Origin: Bacteroides zhangwenhongii | GTDB lineage: Bacteria; Bacteroidota; Bacteroidia; Bacteroidales; Bacteroidaceae | NCBI RefSeq assembly: GCF_009193325.2 | Contig: NZ_CP059856.1 | Location: 744,001 to 808,000 of the forward strand | Length of the DNA stretch: 64,000 nt | Reading direction: 5' to 3' | Translations under genes and position numbers: made by a program | Shown: positions 1 to 9,000 of the stretch, in pieces | Layout of the letters: each line of letters opens with the position of its first letter | How positions within the stretch are numbered: position 1 is the stretch's first letter | Notes under the pieces: model-generated | What the model was told of the DNA's origin: nothing | Database searches by the model: none | Seen by the model: only the letters and a program-made list of their open reading frames with translations

Positions 1-2633
1 TCGCTACCATCAATGTGCTTGATGTGATTCGCCGTATTCCGGGAGTGGGACGTGTTTCAAATATTGGTAGCCGTTATTATGCAATGCAGATATGGGCACA
101 GCCCGATAAATTGGCGAATTTCGGTCTGACCGTGCAGGACTTGCAAAATGCCTTGAAAGATCAGAATCGTGAATCTGCGGCAGGTGTGCTAGGGCAACAA
201 CCGGTGCAGGGATTGGATATAACGATTCCTATTACAACTCAAGGACGCCTTTCTACGGTTGGACAGTTTGAGGATATTGTGGTGCGTGCCAATGCAAACG
301 GTTCCATCATTCGGTTGAGGGATGTGGCGCGTGTTTCTTTGGAGGCTTCTTCCTACAATACAGAGAGTGGTATCAACGGTGAGAATGCCGCCGTGCTTGG
401 TATCTATATGTTGCCGGGTGCCAATGCGATGGAGGTGGCTGAAAGAGTGAAGGAAGCGATGGCGGAAATTAGCAAGAACTTCCCGGAAGGGTTGAGCTAC
501 GAGATTCCGTTTGATATGACAACCTATATTTCAGAATCTATCCATGAAGTATATAAAACCTTATTTGAGGCTTTAGTACTGGTAGTGTTGGTGGTATATC
601 TTTCTTTACAGAGCTGGCGTGCGACGTTGATTCCTGTAGTGGCGGTACCTATTTCATTGATCGGTACTTTCGGTTTTATGTTGATTTTTGGTTTCTCTTT
701 GAATATCTTGACTTTGCTCGGATTGATTCTTGCCATCGGTATTGTGGTGGACGATGCAATTGTAGTGGTGGAAGGAGTAGAGCATATTATGGAAACGGAA
801 AAGCTGAGTCCTTATGAAGCTACCAAGAAAGCGATGAACGGACTGGCAAGCGCCTTGATTGCCACTTCATTGGTATTGGCTGCTGTGTTCGTTCCTGTCA
901 GTTTCTTGAGCGGAATTACAGGACAGTTATATCGTCAGTTTACAGTGACGATTGTAGTGTCCGTACTCATTTCCACAGTCGTAGCTTTGACATTGAGTCC
1001 GGTCATGTGTTCTCTGATCTTAAAACCGGATAGTGGGAAGAAGAAAAACATTGTTTTCAGGAAAATCAATGAATGGTTAGGTATTGGCGGTAATAAATAT
1101 GTAGCTGCCGTTACCCGGACTATCAAGCATCCTCGCCGGGTGTTGAGTGCTTTCGGTATGGTGTTGATAGCCATAATGTTGGTTCATCGTATTATTCCGA
1201 CTAGTTTTTTGCCCGTAGAGGACCAGGGTTACTTTAAGATTGAATTGGAATTGCCGGAGGGAGCTACTTTGGAACGTACGCGCATTGTGACCGATCGTGC
1301 CATTGCTTATCTGGAAAAGAATCCATACATAGAATATATTCAGAATGTGACAGGAAGCAGTCCGCGTGTAGGCAGTAATCAGGGACGTGCCGAGTTGACG
1401 GTTATACTGAAACCTTGGGAAGAGCGCAAGAACACAAGTATCGAAAAGATTATGGATACAGTGGAGAGACATCTTGAGGAATATCCGGAATGTAAAGTCT
1501 ATCTTTCCACTCCGCCGGTGATACCGGGTTTAGGTACTTCGGGAGGCTTTGAAATGCAGTTGGAAGCTCGTGGGGAAGCCACTTTTGACAATTTGGTGGA
1601 TGCGGCGGATACATTAATGTATTACGCTTCTAAAAATAAGGCATTGACGGGTTTGTCTTCTTCTTTGCAATCGGAGATACCGCAGCTCTATTTTGATGTA
1701 GACCGGGACAAAGTGAAAATGCTCGGTGTACCTTTGGCTGATGTATTTTCTACCATGAAAGCCTATACCGGCTCGGTATACGTAAATGACTTCAATATGT
1801 TCAACCGTATATATAAGGTATACATTCAGGCGGAAGCTCCTTACCGTGAACATAAGGATAATATCAATCTATTCTTCGTCAAGGCCTCTAATGGAGCTAT
1901 GATACCGTTAACATCTTTAGGAAACGCTTCTTATACCACAGGGCCGGGTAGTATCAAGCGCTTCAATATGTTTACTACGGCAGTCATTCGTGGGGCGGCT
2001 GCGCAAGGATACAGTTCCGGACAAGCGATGGAGATCATGGAACAGATTGCTCGTGAACATCTTCCCGACAATATCGGTTTGGAATGGAGCGGACTTTCTT
2101 ACCAGGAAAAACAGGCCGGAGGTCAGACAGGCATGGTGATGGCATTGGTATTCCTTTTCGTATTCCTCTTTCTTGCCGCGCAATATGAAAGCTGGACAGT
2201 ACCTATTGCCGTATTGCTTTCTTTGCCCGTTGCCGCTTTGGGTGCTTATCTTGGGGTATGGGTATGCGGATTGGAGAACGATGTGTATTTTCAGATCGGT
2301 CTGGTCATGTTGGTGGGGCTTGCCGCCAAGAATGCAATTTTGATTGTTGAATTTGCTAAGGTGCAGGTTGACAAGGGAGAAGACTTGGTGCAGTCGGCTA
2401 TTTATGCGGCCCGTTTACGTTTCCGTCCGATCTTGATGACTTCTCTCGCGTTTGTGCTCGGTATGCTTCCAATGGTTTTGGCTAGCGGACCCGGTTCGGC
2501 AAGTCGGCAGGCAATCGGTACAGGTGTCTTTTTCGGAATGATATTTGCTATTGTATTCGGTATCATTCTTGTACCGTTTTTCTTTGTGATGGTATATAAG
2601 ACGAAGTCTAAACTCTTAAAACAGAAGAAATGA
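1..2633 (+). CDS. RND multidrug efflux transporter, inner-membrane permease (5' end outside window)
   Basis: This is an AcrB/MexB-type HAE1 resistance-nodulation-division pump, which exports drugs or other amphiphiles using the proton gradient. The reading frame is open from the first bases of the window, so the start and first transmembrane helix lie upstream; about 875 residues are visible. The visible part begins in the porter domain (IPGVGRVSNIG, where AcrB has its GVGDV region) and contains two helix clusters, including GIVVDDAIVVVE with the Asp-Asp pair used for proton relay in this family, and a second near the C-terminus (GLAAKNAILIVEFA with the relay Lys). The stop overlaps the next gene as ATGA, so pump and channel are translationally coupled. 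The adaptor (membrane fusion) gene is expected just upstream. Substrate cannot be read from sequence. Confidence 0.95.
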   Translation, partial: ATINVLDVIRRIPGVGRVSNIGSRYYAMQIWAQPDKLANFGLTVQDLQNALKDQNRESAAGVLGQQPVQGLDITIPITTQGRLSTVGQFEDIVVRANANGSIIRLRDVARVSLEASSYNTESGINGENAAVLGIYMLPGANAMEVAERVKEAMAEISKNFPEGLSYEIPFDMTTYISESIHEVYKTLFEALVLVVLVVYLSLQSWRATLIPVVAVPISLIGTFGFMLIFGFSLNILTLLGLILAIGIVVDDAIVVVEGVEHIMETEKLSPYEATKKAMNGLASALIATSLVLAAVFVPVSFLSGITGQLYRQFTVTIVVSVLISTVVALTLSPVMCSLILKPDSGKKKNIVFRKINEWLGIGGNKYVAAVTRTIKHPRRVLSAFGMVLIAIMLVHRIIPTSFLPVEDQGYFKIELELPEGATLERTRIVTDRAIAYLEKNPYIEYIQNVTGSSPRVGSNQGRAELTVILKPWEERKNTSIEKIMDTVERHLEEYPECKVYLSTPPVIPGLGTSGGFEMQLEARGEATFDNLVDAADTLMYYASKNKALTGLSSSLQSEIPQLYFDVDRDKVKMLGVPLADVFSTMKAYTGSVYVNDFNMFNRIYKVYIQAEAPYREHKDNINLFFVKASNGAMIPLTSLGNASYTTGPGSIKRFNMFTTAVIRGAAAQGYSSGQAMEIMEQIAREHLPDNIGLEWSGLSYQEKQAGGQTGMVMALVFLFVFLFLAAQYESWTVPIAVLLSLPVAALGAYLGVWVCGLENDVYFQIGLVMLVGLAAKNAILIVEFAKVQVDKGEDLVQSAIYAARLRFRPILMTSLAFVLGMLPMVLASGPGSASRQAIGTGVFFGMIFAIVFGIILVPFFFVMVYKTKSKLLKQKK

Positions 2634-4012
2634 TGAAACGAAAGAAACTATATATTGCCATATTGTTATTTGCAGGAATATTGACTTCCTGCAAGGTAGG
2701 AAAAAGTTATGTCCGTCCCGATCTTCATCTACCCGACAGTTTGGCTCAACATCAGGACTCAGTTAGCTTTGGTGATCAGGACTGGAAAGATATTTATACG
2801 GATTCTACATTGAGAAGCTTGATAGAACGGGCATTGGATCATAATAAGGATATGCTGATAGCTGCTGCCCGTGTGAAAGAGATGGCTGCACAGAAGAGGA
2901 TTTCTACGGCAGCATTGCTTCCTGATATAAAAGGGAAAGTGACGGCAGAGCGTGAACTCGAAAATCATGGAGGAGAGGCTTTTAAGAGGTCGGATACCTT
3001 TGAAGCGCAGTTTCTAGTTTCTTGGGAACTCGACTTTTGGGGAAATTTGCGTTGGGCGCGTTCGGCTAGCATTGCCGAGTATTTACAGTCAGTAGAGGCA
3101 CAACGGGCACTCCGAATGACTATTGTAGCGGAGGTGGCACAGGCATATTATGAGTTGGTGGCTTTGGATACGGAATTGGATATCGTAAAACAAACCTTGA
3201 AAGCCCGTGAAGAAGGAGTCCGTTTGGCTCGTATCCGTTTTGCCGGAGGATTGACTTCGGAGACGTCGTACCGTCAGTCGCAGGTGGAATTGGCACGTAC
3301 GGCAACTTTGGTTCCGGACTTGGAACGGAAGATTTCCTTGAAAGAGAATGATATAGCTTTTCTGGCAGGTGAATATCCAAACAAGATTGCCCGCTCACGT
3401 TTGCTTCAGGAGTTTAAGTCACCGGAAACGCTTCCTATCGGATTACCGTCCACTTTATTGGAACGTCGTCCCGACATCCGTCAGGCTGAACAAAAGCTGA
3501 TTGCAGCCAATGCCAAAGTAGGGGTGGCTTATACGAATATGTTTCCGCGTCTTGCCCTGACAGGAGGATTTGGCTCGGAAAGCACGTCTCTATCGGAACT
3601 GTTGAAATCTCCTTATGCGGTTATGGAAGGGGCTTTATTGACTCCAATTTTTGGCTGGGGAAAGAACCGTGCCGCATTGAAAGCGAAAAAGGCGGCCTAT
3701 GAAGCTGAAGTACACAATTATGAGAAGTCTGTATTGCAGGCTTTCAAAGAGACACGTAATGCGATAGTGAATTTCAACAAGATAAAAGAGGTATATGAGC
3801 TTCGTGCGAATCTGGAACGTTCAGCGAAGAGCTATATGGATCTTGCACAGCTTCAATACATTAACGGTGTCATTAATTATCTGGACGTGTTGGATGCGCA
3901 ACGTGGATACTTCGATGCGCAGATCGGCTTGAGTAATGCGATTCGCGACGAATTGATAACTGTAGTACAACTTTATAAGGCTTTAGGTGGAGGTTGGAAA
4001 CAAAATCCCTAA
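2630..4012 (+). CDS. TolC/NodT-type outer-membrane efflux lipoprotein
   Basis: Outer-membrane channel of the tripartite efflux pump whose permease lies directly upstream. The protein has 460 residues, the usual size for the OprM/NodT family. It starts with a lipoprotein signal peptide ending LTSC, followed by the family motif V-G-x-x-Y-x-x-P. Two OEP repeats follow, with long coiled-coil-forming helices. The second contains LLERRPDIRQAEQKL, a hallmark of NodT-family proteins. The start overlaps the permease stop by four bases; a second ATG three bases downstream (2633) is an equally possible start. The next gene (pfp) is 106 bp away and unrelated, so the efflux operon probably ends here, although I see no convincing hairpin terminator in the gap. 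Confidence 0.95.
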   Translation: MMKRKKLYIAILLFAGILTSCKVGKSYVRPDLHLPDSLAQHQDSVSFGDQDWKDIYTDSTLRSLIERALDHNKDMLIAAARVKEMAAQKRISTAALLPDIKGKVTAERELENHGGEAFKRSDTFEAQFLVSWELDFWGNLRWARSASIAEYLQSVEAQRALRMTIVAEVAQAYYELVALDTELDIVKQTLKAREEGVRLARIRFAGGLTSETSYRQSQVELARTATLVPDLERKISLKENDIAFLAGEYPNKIARSRLLQEFKSPETLPIGLPSTLLERRPDIRQAEQKLIAANAKVGVAYTNMFPRLALTGGFGSESTSLSELLKSPYAVMEGALLTPIFGWGKNRAALKAKKAAYEAEVHNYEKSVLQAFKETRNAIVNFNKIKEVYELRANLERSAKSYMDLAQLQYINGVINYLDVLDAQRGYFDAQIGLSNAIRDELITVVQLYKALGGGWKQNP

Positions 4013-4118
4013 ACAAAAGAAAGAAGAATTTTCATAATTCGGAAAAAAGTGCGAAATTTGCAACGCTTTTCAAGTTTGATAAGAAACTTACTAACACCTT
4101 TAAATAAAAATAAAGAAA

Positions 4119-5765
4119 ATGACTAAAAGTGCATTGCAAATCGCAAGGGCTGCTTATCAGCCCAAACTTCCAAAAGCATTGGCATCAGGAGCTGTTAAAG
4201 CAGTGGCAGGTACTGCTACTGAATCTGTAGCCGATCAGGAAGCTATCAAAGCTTTGTTCCCCAACACGTACGGAATGCCGTTGATTACATTTGAAGCCGG
4301 TGAAGCGGTAGCTCTTCCTGCTATGAATGTAGGTGTGATTCTTTCGGGTGGTCAAGCTCCCGGTGGACACAATGTGATTTCCGGTTTGTTTGACGGTATC
4401 AAGAAACTGAATCCGGAAAACAAATTGTATGGTTTCATCTTAGGCCCCGGTGGCTTGGTAGACCATAACTATATGGAGCTGACTGCTGACATCATCGACG
4501 AATATCGTAATACTGGTGGTTTCGATATTATCGGTTCCGGTCGTACGAAATTGGAGAAGGAAGATCAGTTTGAAAAAGGACTTGAGATTATCAAGAAACT
4601 CGGTATCAAAGCATTGGTTATCATTGGTGGTGACGACTCTAACACAAACGCTTGTGTTTTGGCTGAATACTATGCCGCCAAGAAGTATGGTGTACAGGTA
4701 ATCGGTTGCCCGAAAACAATCGACGGTGACTTGAAGAACGATATGATTGAAACTTCTTTTGGTTTCGATACAGCTTGTAAGACTTATGCTGAAGTAATCG
4801 GTAACATCCAACGTGACTGTAACTCTGCACGTAAATATTGGCACTTCATCAAATTGATGGGTCGTTCGGCCTCTCACATTGCATTGGAATGCGCTTTGCA
4901 GGTACAACCGAACGTATGTATCATTTCAGAAGAAGTTGAAGCTAAGGATATGTCTTTGGATGACGTGGTAACATACATCGCTAAAGTAGTGGCAGAACGT
5001 GCCGCACAGGGACATAACTTCGGTACAGTATTGATTCCTGAAGGTTTGGTTGAGTTCATTCCGGCTATGAAACGTCTGATTGCTGAGCTGAATGACTTCC
5101 TGGCTGCTAATGCAGAAGAATTCGCTCAGATTAAAAAATCTCACCAGCGTGATTATATCATCCGCAAACTTTCTCCGGAGAACTCTGCTATCTATGCAAG
5201 TCTGCCGGAAGGTGTTGCCCGTCAGTTGACTTTGGACCGTGACCCTCACGGAAACGTTCAGGTATCATTGATCGAAACAGAAAAACTGTTGTCTGAAATG
5301 GTAGCTACGAAGTTGGCGGCTTGGAAAGAAGAAGGTAAGTATGTAGGTAAGTTTGCTGCTCAGCACCACTTCTTCGGTTACGAAGGACGTTGCGCTGCTC
5401 CGTCAAACTTCGATGCAGATTACTGCTATTCTTTGGGTTACACAGCTTCTATGCTGATTGCTAACGGTAAGACAGGTTATATGTCTTCTGTACGCAATAC
5501 CACTGCTCCTGCTGCCGAATGGATTGCAGGTGGTGTGCCTATCACAATGATGATGAATATGGAACGCCGTCACGGTGAAATGAAACCGGTTATCCAGAAA
5601 GCATTGGTAAAACTGGATGGTGCTCCTTTCAAAGCATTTGCCGCACAACGTGACCGTTGGGCTATTGAAACGGATTATGTATATCCGGGTCCGATTCAGT
5701 ACTTTGGTCCTACGGAAGTTTGCGACCAGGCAACAAAGACTTTGCAGTTGGAACAACAGAAATAA
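4119..5765 (+). CDS. pfp: Diphosphate--fructose-6-phosphate 1-phosphotransferase
   Basis: PPi-dependent phosphofructokinase, which interconverts fructose-6-phosphate and fructose-1,6-bisphosphate reversibly using pyrophosphate instead of ATP; cytosolic glycolysis. At 548 residues it matches the long PFP clade. Visible motifs are GGDDSNT at about residues 169-175 (the Asp replaces the Gly used by ATP enzymes) and PKTIDGDL at about 198-205, where the Lys is diagnostic for PPi use and the following Asp is the catalytic base. MGRSASH follows at about 247-253. Codon use is highly regular, suggesting strong expression. It appears monocistronic: 106 bp separate it from the efflux operon, and a strong hairpin follows 37 bp after its stop. 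Confidence 0.97.
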   Translation: MTKSALQIARAAYQPKLPKALASGAVKAVAGTATESVADQEAIKALFPNTYGMPLITFEAGEAVALPAMNVGVILSGGQAPGGHNVISGLFDGIKKLNPENKLYGFILGPGGLVDHNYMELTADIIDEYRNTGGFDIIGSGRTKLEKEDQFEKGLEIIKKLGIKALVIIGGDDSNTNACVLAEYYAAKKYGVQVIGCPKTIDGDLKNDMIETSFGFDTACKTYAEVIGNIQRDCNSARKYWHFIKLMGRSASHIALECALQVQPNVCIISEEVEAKDMSLDDVVTYIAKVVAERAAQGHNFGTVLIPEGLVEFIPAMKRLIAELNDFLAANAEEFAQIKKSHQRDYIIRKLSPENSAIYASLPEGVARQLTLDRDPHGNVQVSLIETEKLLSEMVATKLAAWKEEGKYVGKFAAQHHFFGYEGRCAAPSNFDADYCYSLGYTASMLIANGKTGYMSSVRNTTAPAAEWIAGGVPITMMMNMERRHGEMKPVIQKALVKLDGAPFKAFAAQRDRWAIETDYVYPGPIQYFGPTEVCDQATKTLQLEQQK

Positions 5766-5801
5766 TCTTAACTGTTAGCGGTTAACGGTAAATAATAAAT
5801 T

Positions 5802-5850
5802 AACGATGGACGGTAGGTGTCGTATGACAGATTATCGTTCATCGTTTTTC
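5802..5850 (+). terminator. Intrinsic terminator after pfp
   Basis: Inverted repeat AACGATGGACGGTA (5802-5815) / TATCGTTCATCGTT (5833-5846) pairs over 14 positions, including G-T wobbles, and is followed by a short T-run. It sits between pfp and the GH25 gene. Confidence 0.6.
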
Positions 5851-5874
5851 ACTAACCCTTAATCATTCAGTCAT

Positions 5875-6765
5875 TTGTCGTCACGTAATAATCCGATAGC
5901 TGCAGTTCAGAAGAAAAAGACGGTTTCCGCCACTCGAAAAAAGGGAACAGCTTCTTCTAAATCTTCCCGTGCCCCCAAAAGGGTGCAGATGAAGACGAAC
6001 CATGTTATGCCTGTCTGGTTGCGTAATATTCTGGCAGTACTGATTGTGGGTTGTTTCTCTGTTGCTTTCTATTATTTCTTTATTCGCCCTTATGCTTATC
6101 GTTGGAAGCCTTGCCACGGATTAAAAGAATATGGAGTTTGTATTCCTGACGGCTACGATGTTCATGGAATTGATGTTTCCCATTATCAGGGAAAAATAGA
6201 CTGGCAGAAACTTCGGCAAAACAAGGAGACGGTGACTCCTTTGCATTTTGTTTTTATGAAGGCGACAGAAGGAGGCGATCATGGTGACACTACTTTCTCG
6301 GCAAACTTTGCCAATGCGCGTAATCATGGATTTATACGTGGAGCTTATCATTTTTATATTCCGAGTACAGATGCTTTGAAGCAAGCCGACTTTTTTATTC
6401 GTACGGTAAAACTGGATACCGGAGATTTGCCCCCTGTGCTTGATGTAGAAGTGACCGGAAGAAAGAATAAGACAGAATTGCAGCAAGGTATCAAGCGCTG
6501 GCTCGACCGTGTGGAGGCTTATTATGGGGTAAAACCTATTCTTTATACTTCTTATAAATTTAAAACCCGTTATCTGGACGATTCTATCTTTAACGCATAT
6601 CCTTATTGGATTGCCCACTATTATGTGGACTCTGTGAAATATCAAGGTAAATGGGATTTCTGGCAACATACGGATGTGGGAAATGTACCCGGCATTGAAG
6701 AAGAGGTGGATCTGAATGTCTTCAACGGTACATTGGAAGATCTCAAGAAGCTGACAATAAAATAG
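5875..6765 (+). CDS. GH25 lysozyme-like muramidase, membrane-anchored
   Basis: Glycoside hydrolase family 25 (Cellosyl/Acm type), predicted to cleave the MurNAc-GlcNAc bond of peptidoglycan. The first ~50 residues are strongly basic (Lys/Arg/Ser-rich). They are followed by one hydrophobic segment at about 51-70, so the catalytic domain probably sits in the periplasm on an N-terminal anchor. The GH25 domain runs from about residue 95 to the end: GIDVSHYQG (D100), the catalytic pair in LDVEV (D190 and E192), YTSYKF, and the C-terminal WQHTDVGNVPGI...VDLNVF. The frame opens with TTG at 5875 (an in-frame stop lies at 5860); the first in-frame ATG, at 5989, would shorten the basic tail. Start is therefore uncertain, family assignment is not. 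Confidence 0.9.
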   Translation: MSSRNNPIAAVQKKKTVSATRKKGTASSKSSRAPKRVQMKTNHVMPVWLRNILAVLIVGCFSVAFYYFFIRPYAYRWKPCHGLKEYGVCIPDGYDVHGIDVSHYQGKIDWQKLRQNKETVTPLHFVFMKATEGGDHGDTTFSANFANARNHGFIRGAYHFYIPSTDALKQADFFIRTVKLDTGDLPPVLDVEVTGRKNKTELQQGIKRWLDRVEAYYGVKPILYTSYKFKTRYLDDSIFNAYPYWIAHYYVDSVKYQGKWDFWQHTDVGNVPGIEEEVDLNVFNGTLEDLKKLTIK

Positions 6766-6810
6766 CAGCTGTTTCTTTTTCAAACAACTTATCTCTTCTC
6801 TTATTTGTTA

Positions 6811-6841
6811 TAATCGTATTATTATTAAAAATATACGATTA
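6811..6841 (+). promoter_or_regulatory. Inverted repeat covering the lpdA start region
   Basis: TAATCGTAT (6811-6819) and ATACGATTA (6833-6841) are perfect 9-bp arms around a 13-nt AT-rich loop. The right arm ends on the A of the lpdA start codon, so in mRNA the hairpin could hide the ribosome-binding region; alternatively it could be an operator. Function is inferred only. Confidence 0.4.
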
Positions 6842-8184
6842 TGAACTTTGATATAGCTATTATTGGTGGTGGCCCGGCCGGTTATACGGCTGCCGAACGG
6901 GCAGGTGCAAACGGATTGAAAACTGTTCTTTTCGAGAAAAAGGCAATAGGGGGAGTATGTCTGAATGAAGGATGTATTCCTACTAAGACTTTATTGTATT
7001 CTGCTAAAATACTGGATAGTGTTAAGGCTGCTTCCAAATATGGAGTTTCTGCTGAATCTCCTTCCTTTGATTTGTCTAAAATAATGAGCCGTAAAGATAA
7101 GACGGTGAAGATGTTGACAGGTGGTGTGAAGATGACTGTAATCTCTTATGGTGTGACGATTGTAGAGAAAGAGGCTTTCATAGAAGGGGAGAAGGACGGG
7201 CAGATTCACATCTCTTGCGGTGGTGAGACCTACTTTGTAAAATATCTGTTGGTGTGTACCGGTTCTGATACGGTAATACCTCCGATACCGGGATTATCGG
7301 AAACCGCTTATTGGACTTCCAAAGAGGCTTTGGAAGTAAAGCAGCTACCTAAGACTTTGGTTATTATAGGTGGCGGTGTAATAGGGATGGAATTTGCTTC
7401 TTTCTTTAATAGCATGGGCGTGAAAGTTCATGTAGTGGAAATGATGGCTGAAATTCTAGGGGTGATGGATAAGGAGACAAGTGGTATGCTTCGTTCCGAA
7501 TATACCAAAAGAGGAGTTACTTTTTATTTGAATACGAAGGTGGTGGAGGTGAATCCTCATGGAGTGGTGATAGAGAAAGATGGAAAAACTTCGACTATTG
7601 AAGCCGAACAGCTATTGCTTAGCGTGGGGCGTAAAGCGAATCTCTCCGGTGTAGGATTGGATAAGCTGAATATCGAACTTCTGCGTAACGGAGTGAAAGT
7701 GGATGAACATTTGCTGACATCTCACCCTAGGGTGTATGCTTGCGGAGATATAACAGGTTATTCCCTGTTGGCACATACTGCCATTCGGGAAGCGGAAGTT
7801 GCTATCAATCATATTTTGGGAGTAGAAGACCGAATGAATTATGAGTGTGTTCCGGGTGTCGTCTATACTAATCCGGAAGTTGCAGGAGTAGGAAAGACAG
7901 AAGAAGAACTGATCAAACAGGGGATTCCTTATCGTGTTTCGAAGTTACCGATGGCTTATTCCGGACGATTTGTGGCGGAGAATGAGCAAGGCAACGGACT
8001 TTGTAAATTGATTCAGGACGAAAAAGGAAAAATCATAGGTTGTCATATGCTAGGGAATCCGGTATCGGAATTGATTGTGATAGCAGGAATTGCTATTCAA
8101 AAAGGTTATACCGTAGAAGAATTTCAGAAGACAGTATTTCCACATCCTACGGTCGGAGAGATTTATCATGAGATTATGTTTTGA
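6841..8184 (+). CDS. lpdA: Dihydrolipoyl dehydrogenase (E3)
   Basis: FAD-dependent E3 component, which re-oxidises dihydrolipoamide on the E2 lipoyl domain and reduces NAD+. The protein has 447 residues. It shows the N-terminal Rossmann FAD motif GGGPAGYTAAE, the redox-active disulfide GGVCLNEGCIPTK (C40/C45), and a second nucleotide motif IIGGGVIGMEFASFF for NAD. It also has the FAD-binding ACGDITG, and the C-terminal FPHPTVGEIYHE supplying the His-Glu pair (H435, E440). It is the first gene of an operon with lplA, E2 and fused E1 on the same strand (gaps 12, 66 and 37 bp), so its partner is most likely the branched-chain 2-oxoacid dehydrogenase complex encoded here. Confidence 0.96.
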   Translation: MNFDIAIIGGGPAGYTAAERAGANGLKTVLFEKKAIGGVCLNEGCIPTKTLLYSAKILDSVKAASKYGVSAESPSFDLSKIMSRKDKTVKMLTGGVKMTVISYGVTIVEKEAFIEGEKDGQIHISCGGETYFVKYLLVCTGSDTVIPPIPGLSETAYWTSKEALEVKQLPKTLVIIGGGVIGMEFASFFNSMGVKVHVVEMMAEILGVMDKETSGMLRSEYTKRGVTFYLNTKVVEVNPHGVVIEKDGKTSTIEAEQLLLSVGRKANLSGVGLDKLNIELLRNGVKVDEHLLTSHPRVYACGDITGYSLLAHTAIREAEVAINHILGVEDRMNYECVPGVVYTNPEVAGVGKTEEELIKQGIPYRVSKLPMAYSGRFVAENEQGNGLCKLIQDEKGKIIGCHMLGNPVSELIVIAGIAIQKGYTVEEFQKTVFPHPTVGEIYHEIMF

Positions 8185-8196
8185 TTTCTGCGATCT

Positions 8197-8934
8197 ATGA
8201 TTCGATGTATATATAGTCCGTCTACTGATATTTACTTCCATTTAGCGGCGGAAGAATACTTGCTGAAACAGGGAAACGAAGATGTTTTTATGCTTTGGCA
8301 GGATACTCCTTCTGTTGTGATAGGAAAACATCAACGCCTGCAGGCAGAGGTGGATCGGGAATGGGTAGAGCGGAAACGGATACATATAGCCCGTCGATTT
8401 TCGGGTGGAGGAGCAGTGTATCATGATTTGGGTAATGTCAATCTGACGTTTATTGAAAAAGCTTCGCGTTTTCCCGATTTTACCGTTTATCTTCAGCGGA
8501 CACTGGATTTTCTGGTTGCTATGGGGATAATGGCAAAGGGGGACGATCGGTTGGGAATCTATCTGAATGGATTAAAAATATCGGGAAGTGCGCAGTGTGT
8601 ACATAAAAACCGGGTTTTATATCATTGTACTTTGCTTTATGATACAGACCTCACCGCATTAAATAAGGCATTAAATCCTAAATCATTGTTTAATGAAGAG
8701 AGAAATAAAGAGAGAATATCTTCCACATACGCTGTTCCTTCGGTTCGGAGTGAAGTGACAAATATCCGTAGACACTTATCGAGGGGGAGCGTGGACGATT
8801 TCAAGGAAGAGGCTTTTCGCTATTTCAGCCGGTCACAGGTGGTCAGTTCCTTCAGTGAGGAGGAGAGGAGGATTATCAACCGGCTTCGGAAAGAGAAGTA
8901 TATGCGGGATGAATGGATATTAAAAATACCTTAA
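8197..8934 (+). CDS. lplA: Lipoate--protein ligase A, short form
   Basis: Predicted to activate lipoate with ATP and attach it to the E2 lipoyl lysine. It has 245 residues and starts 12 bp after lpdA. The catalytic BPL/LplA domain shows the RRFSGGGAVYHDLGNVN motif at about residues 67-83 (R-R-x-S-G-G-G-x-V-x-H is the family signature) and GLKISGSAQ at about 127-135 with the catalytic Lys. E. coli LplA has about 338 residues with a C-terminal accessory domain. Here the protein ends shortly after the first helices of that region (EKYMRDEWILKIP), so most of the accessory domain is absent. Its position between E3 and E2 genes suggests dedicated lipoylation of this complex. Confidence 0.92.
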   Translation: MIRCIYSPSTDIYFHLAAEEYLLKQGNEDVFMLWQDTPSVVIGKHQRLQAEVDREWVERKRIHIARRFSGGGAVYHDLGNVNLTFIEKASRFPDFTVYLQRTLDFLVAMGIMAKGDDRLGIYLNGLKISGSAQCVHKNRVLYHCTLLYDTDLTALNKALNPKSLFNEERNKERISSTYAVPSVRSEVTNIRRHLSRGSVDDFKEEAFRYFSRSQVVSSFSEEERRIINRLRKEKYMRDEWILKIP

Positions 8935-8949
8935 CATAAAACTTTCTAT

Positions 8950-8982
8950 TTCAACCTATTGTTCTACTATATCAAGGTTGAA
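8950..8982 (+). repeat. Inverted repeat between lplA and E2
   Basis: TTCAACCT (8950-8957) and AGGTTGAA (8975-8982) form an 8-bp stem with a 17-nt loop in the only sizeable gap inside the lpdA-lplA-E2-E1 operon. No T-run follows directly, so it is a weak terminator candidate. It could be an RNA processing or stabilising structure. Confidence 0.35.
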
Positions 8983-9000
8983 TAAATAAAATTACTGTCT

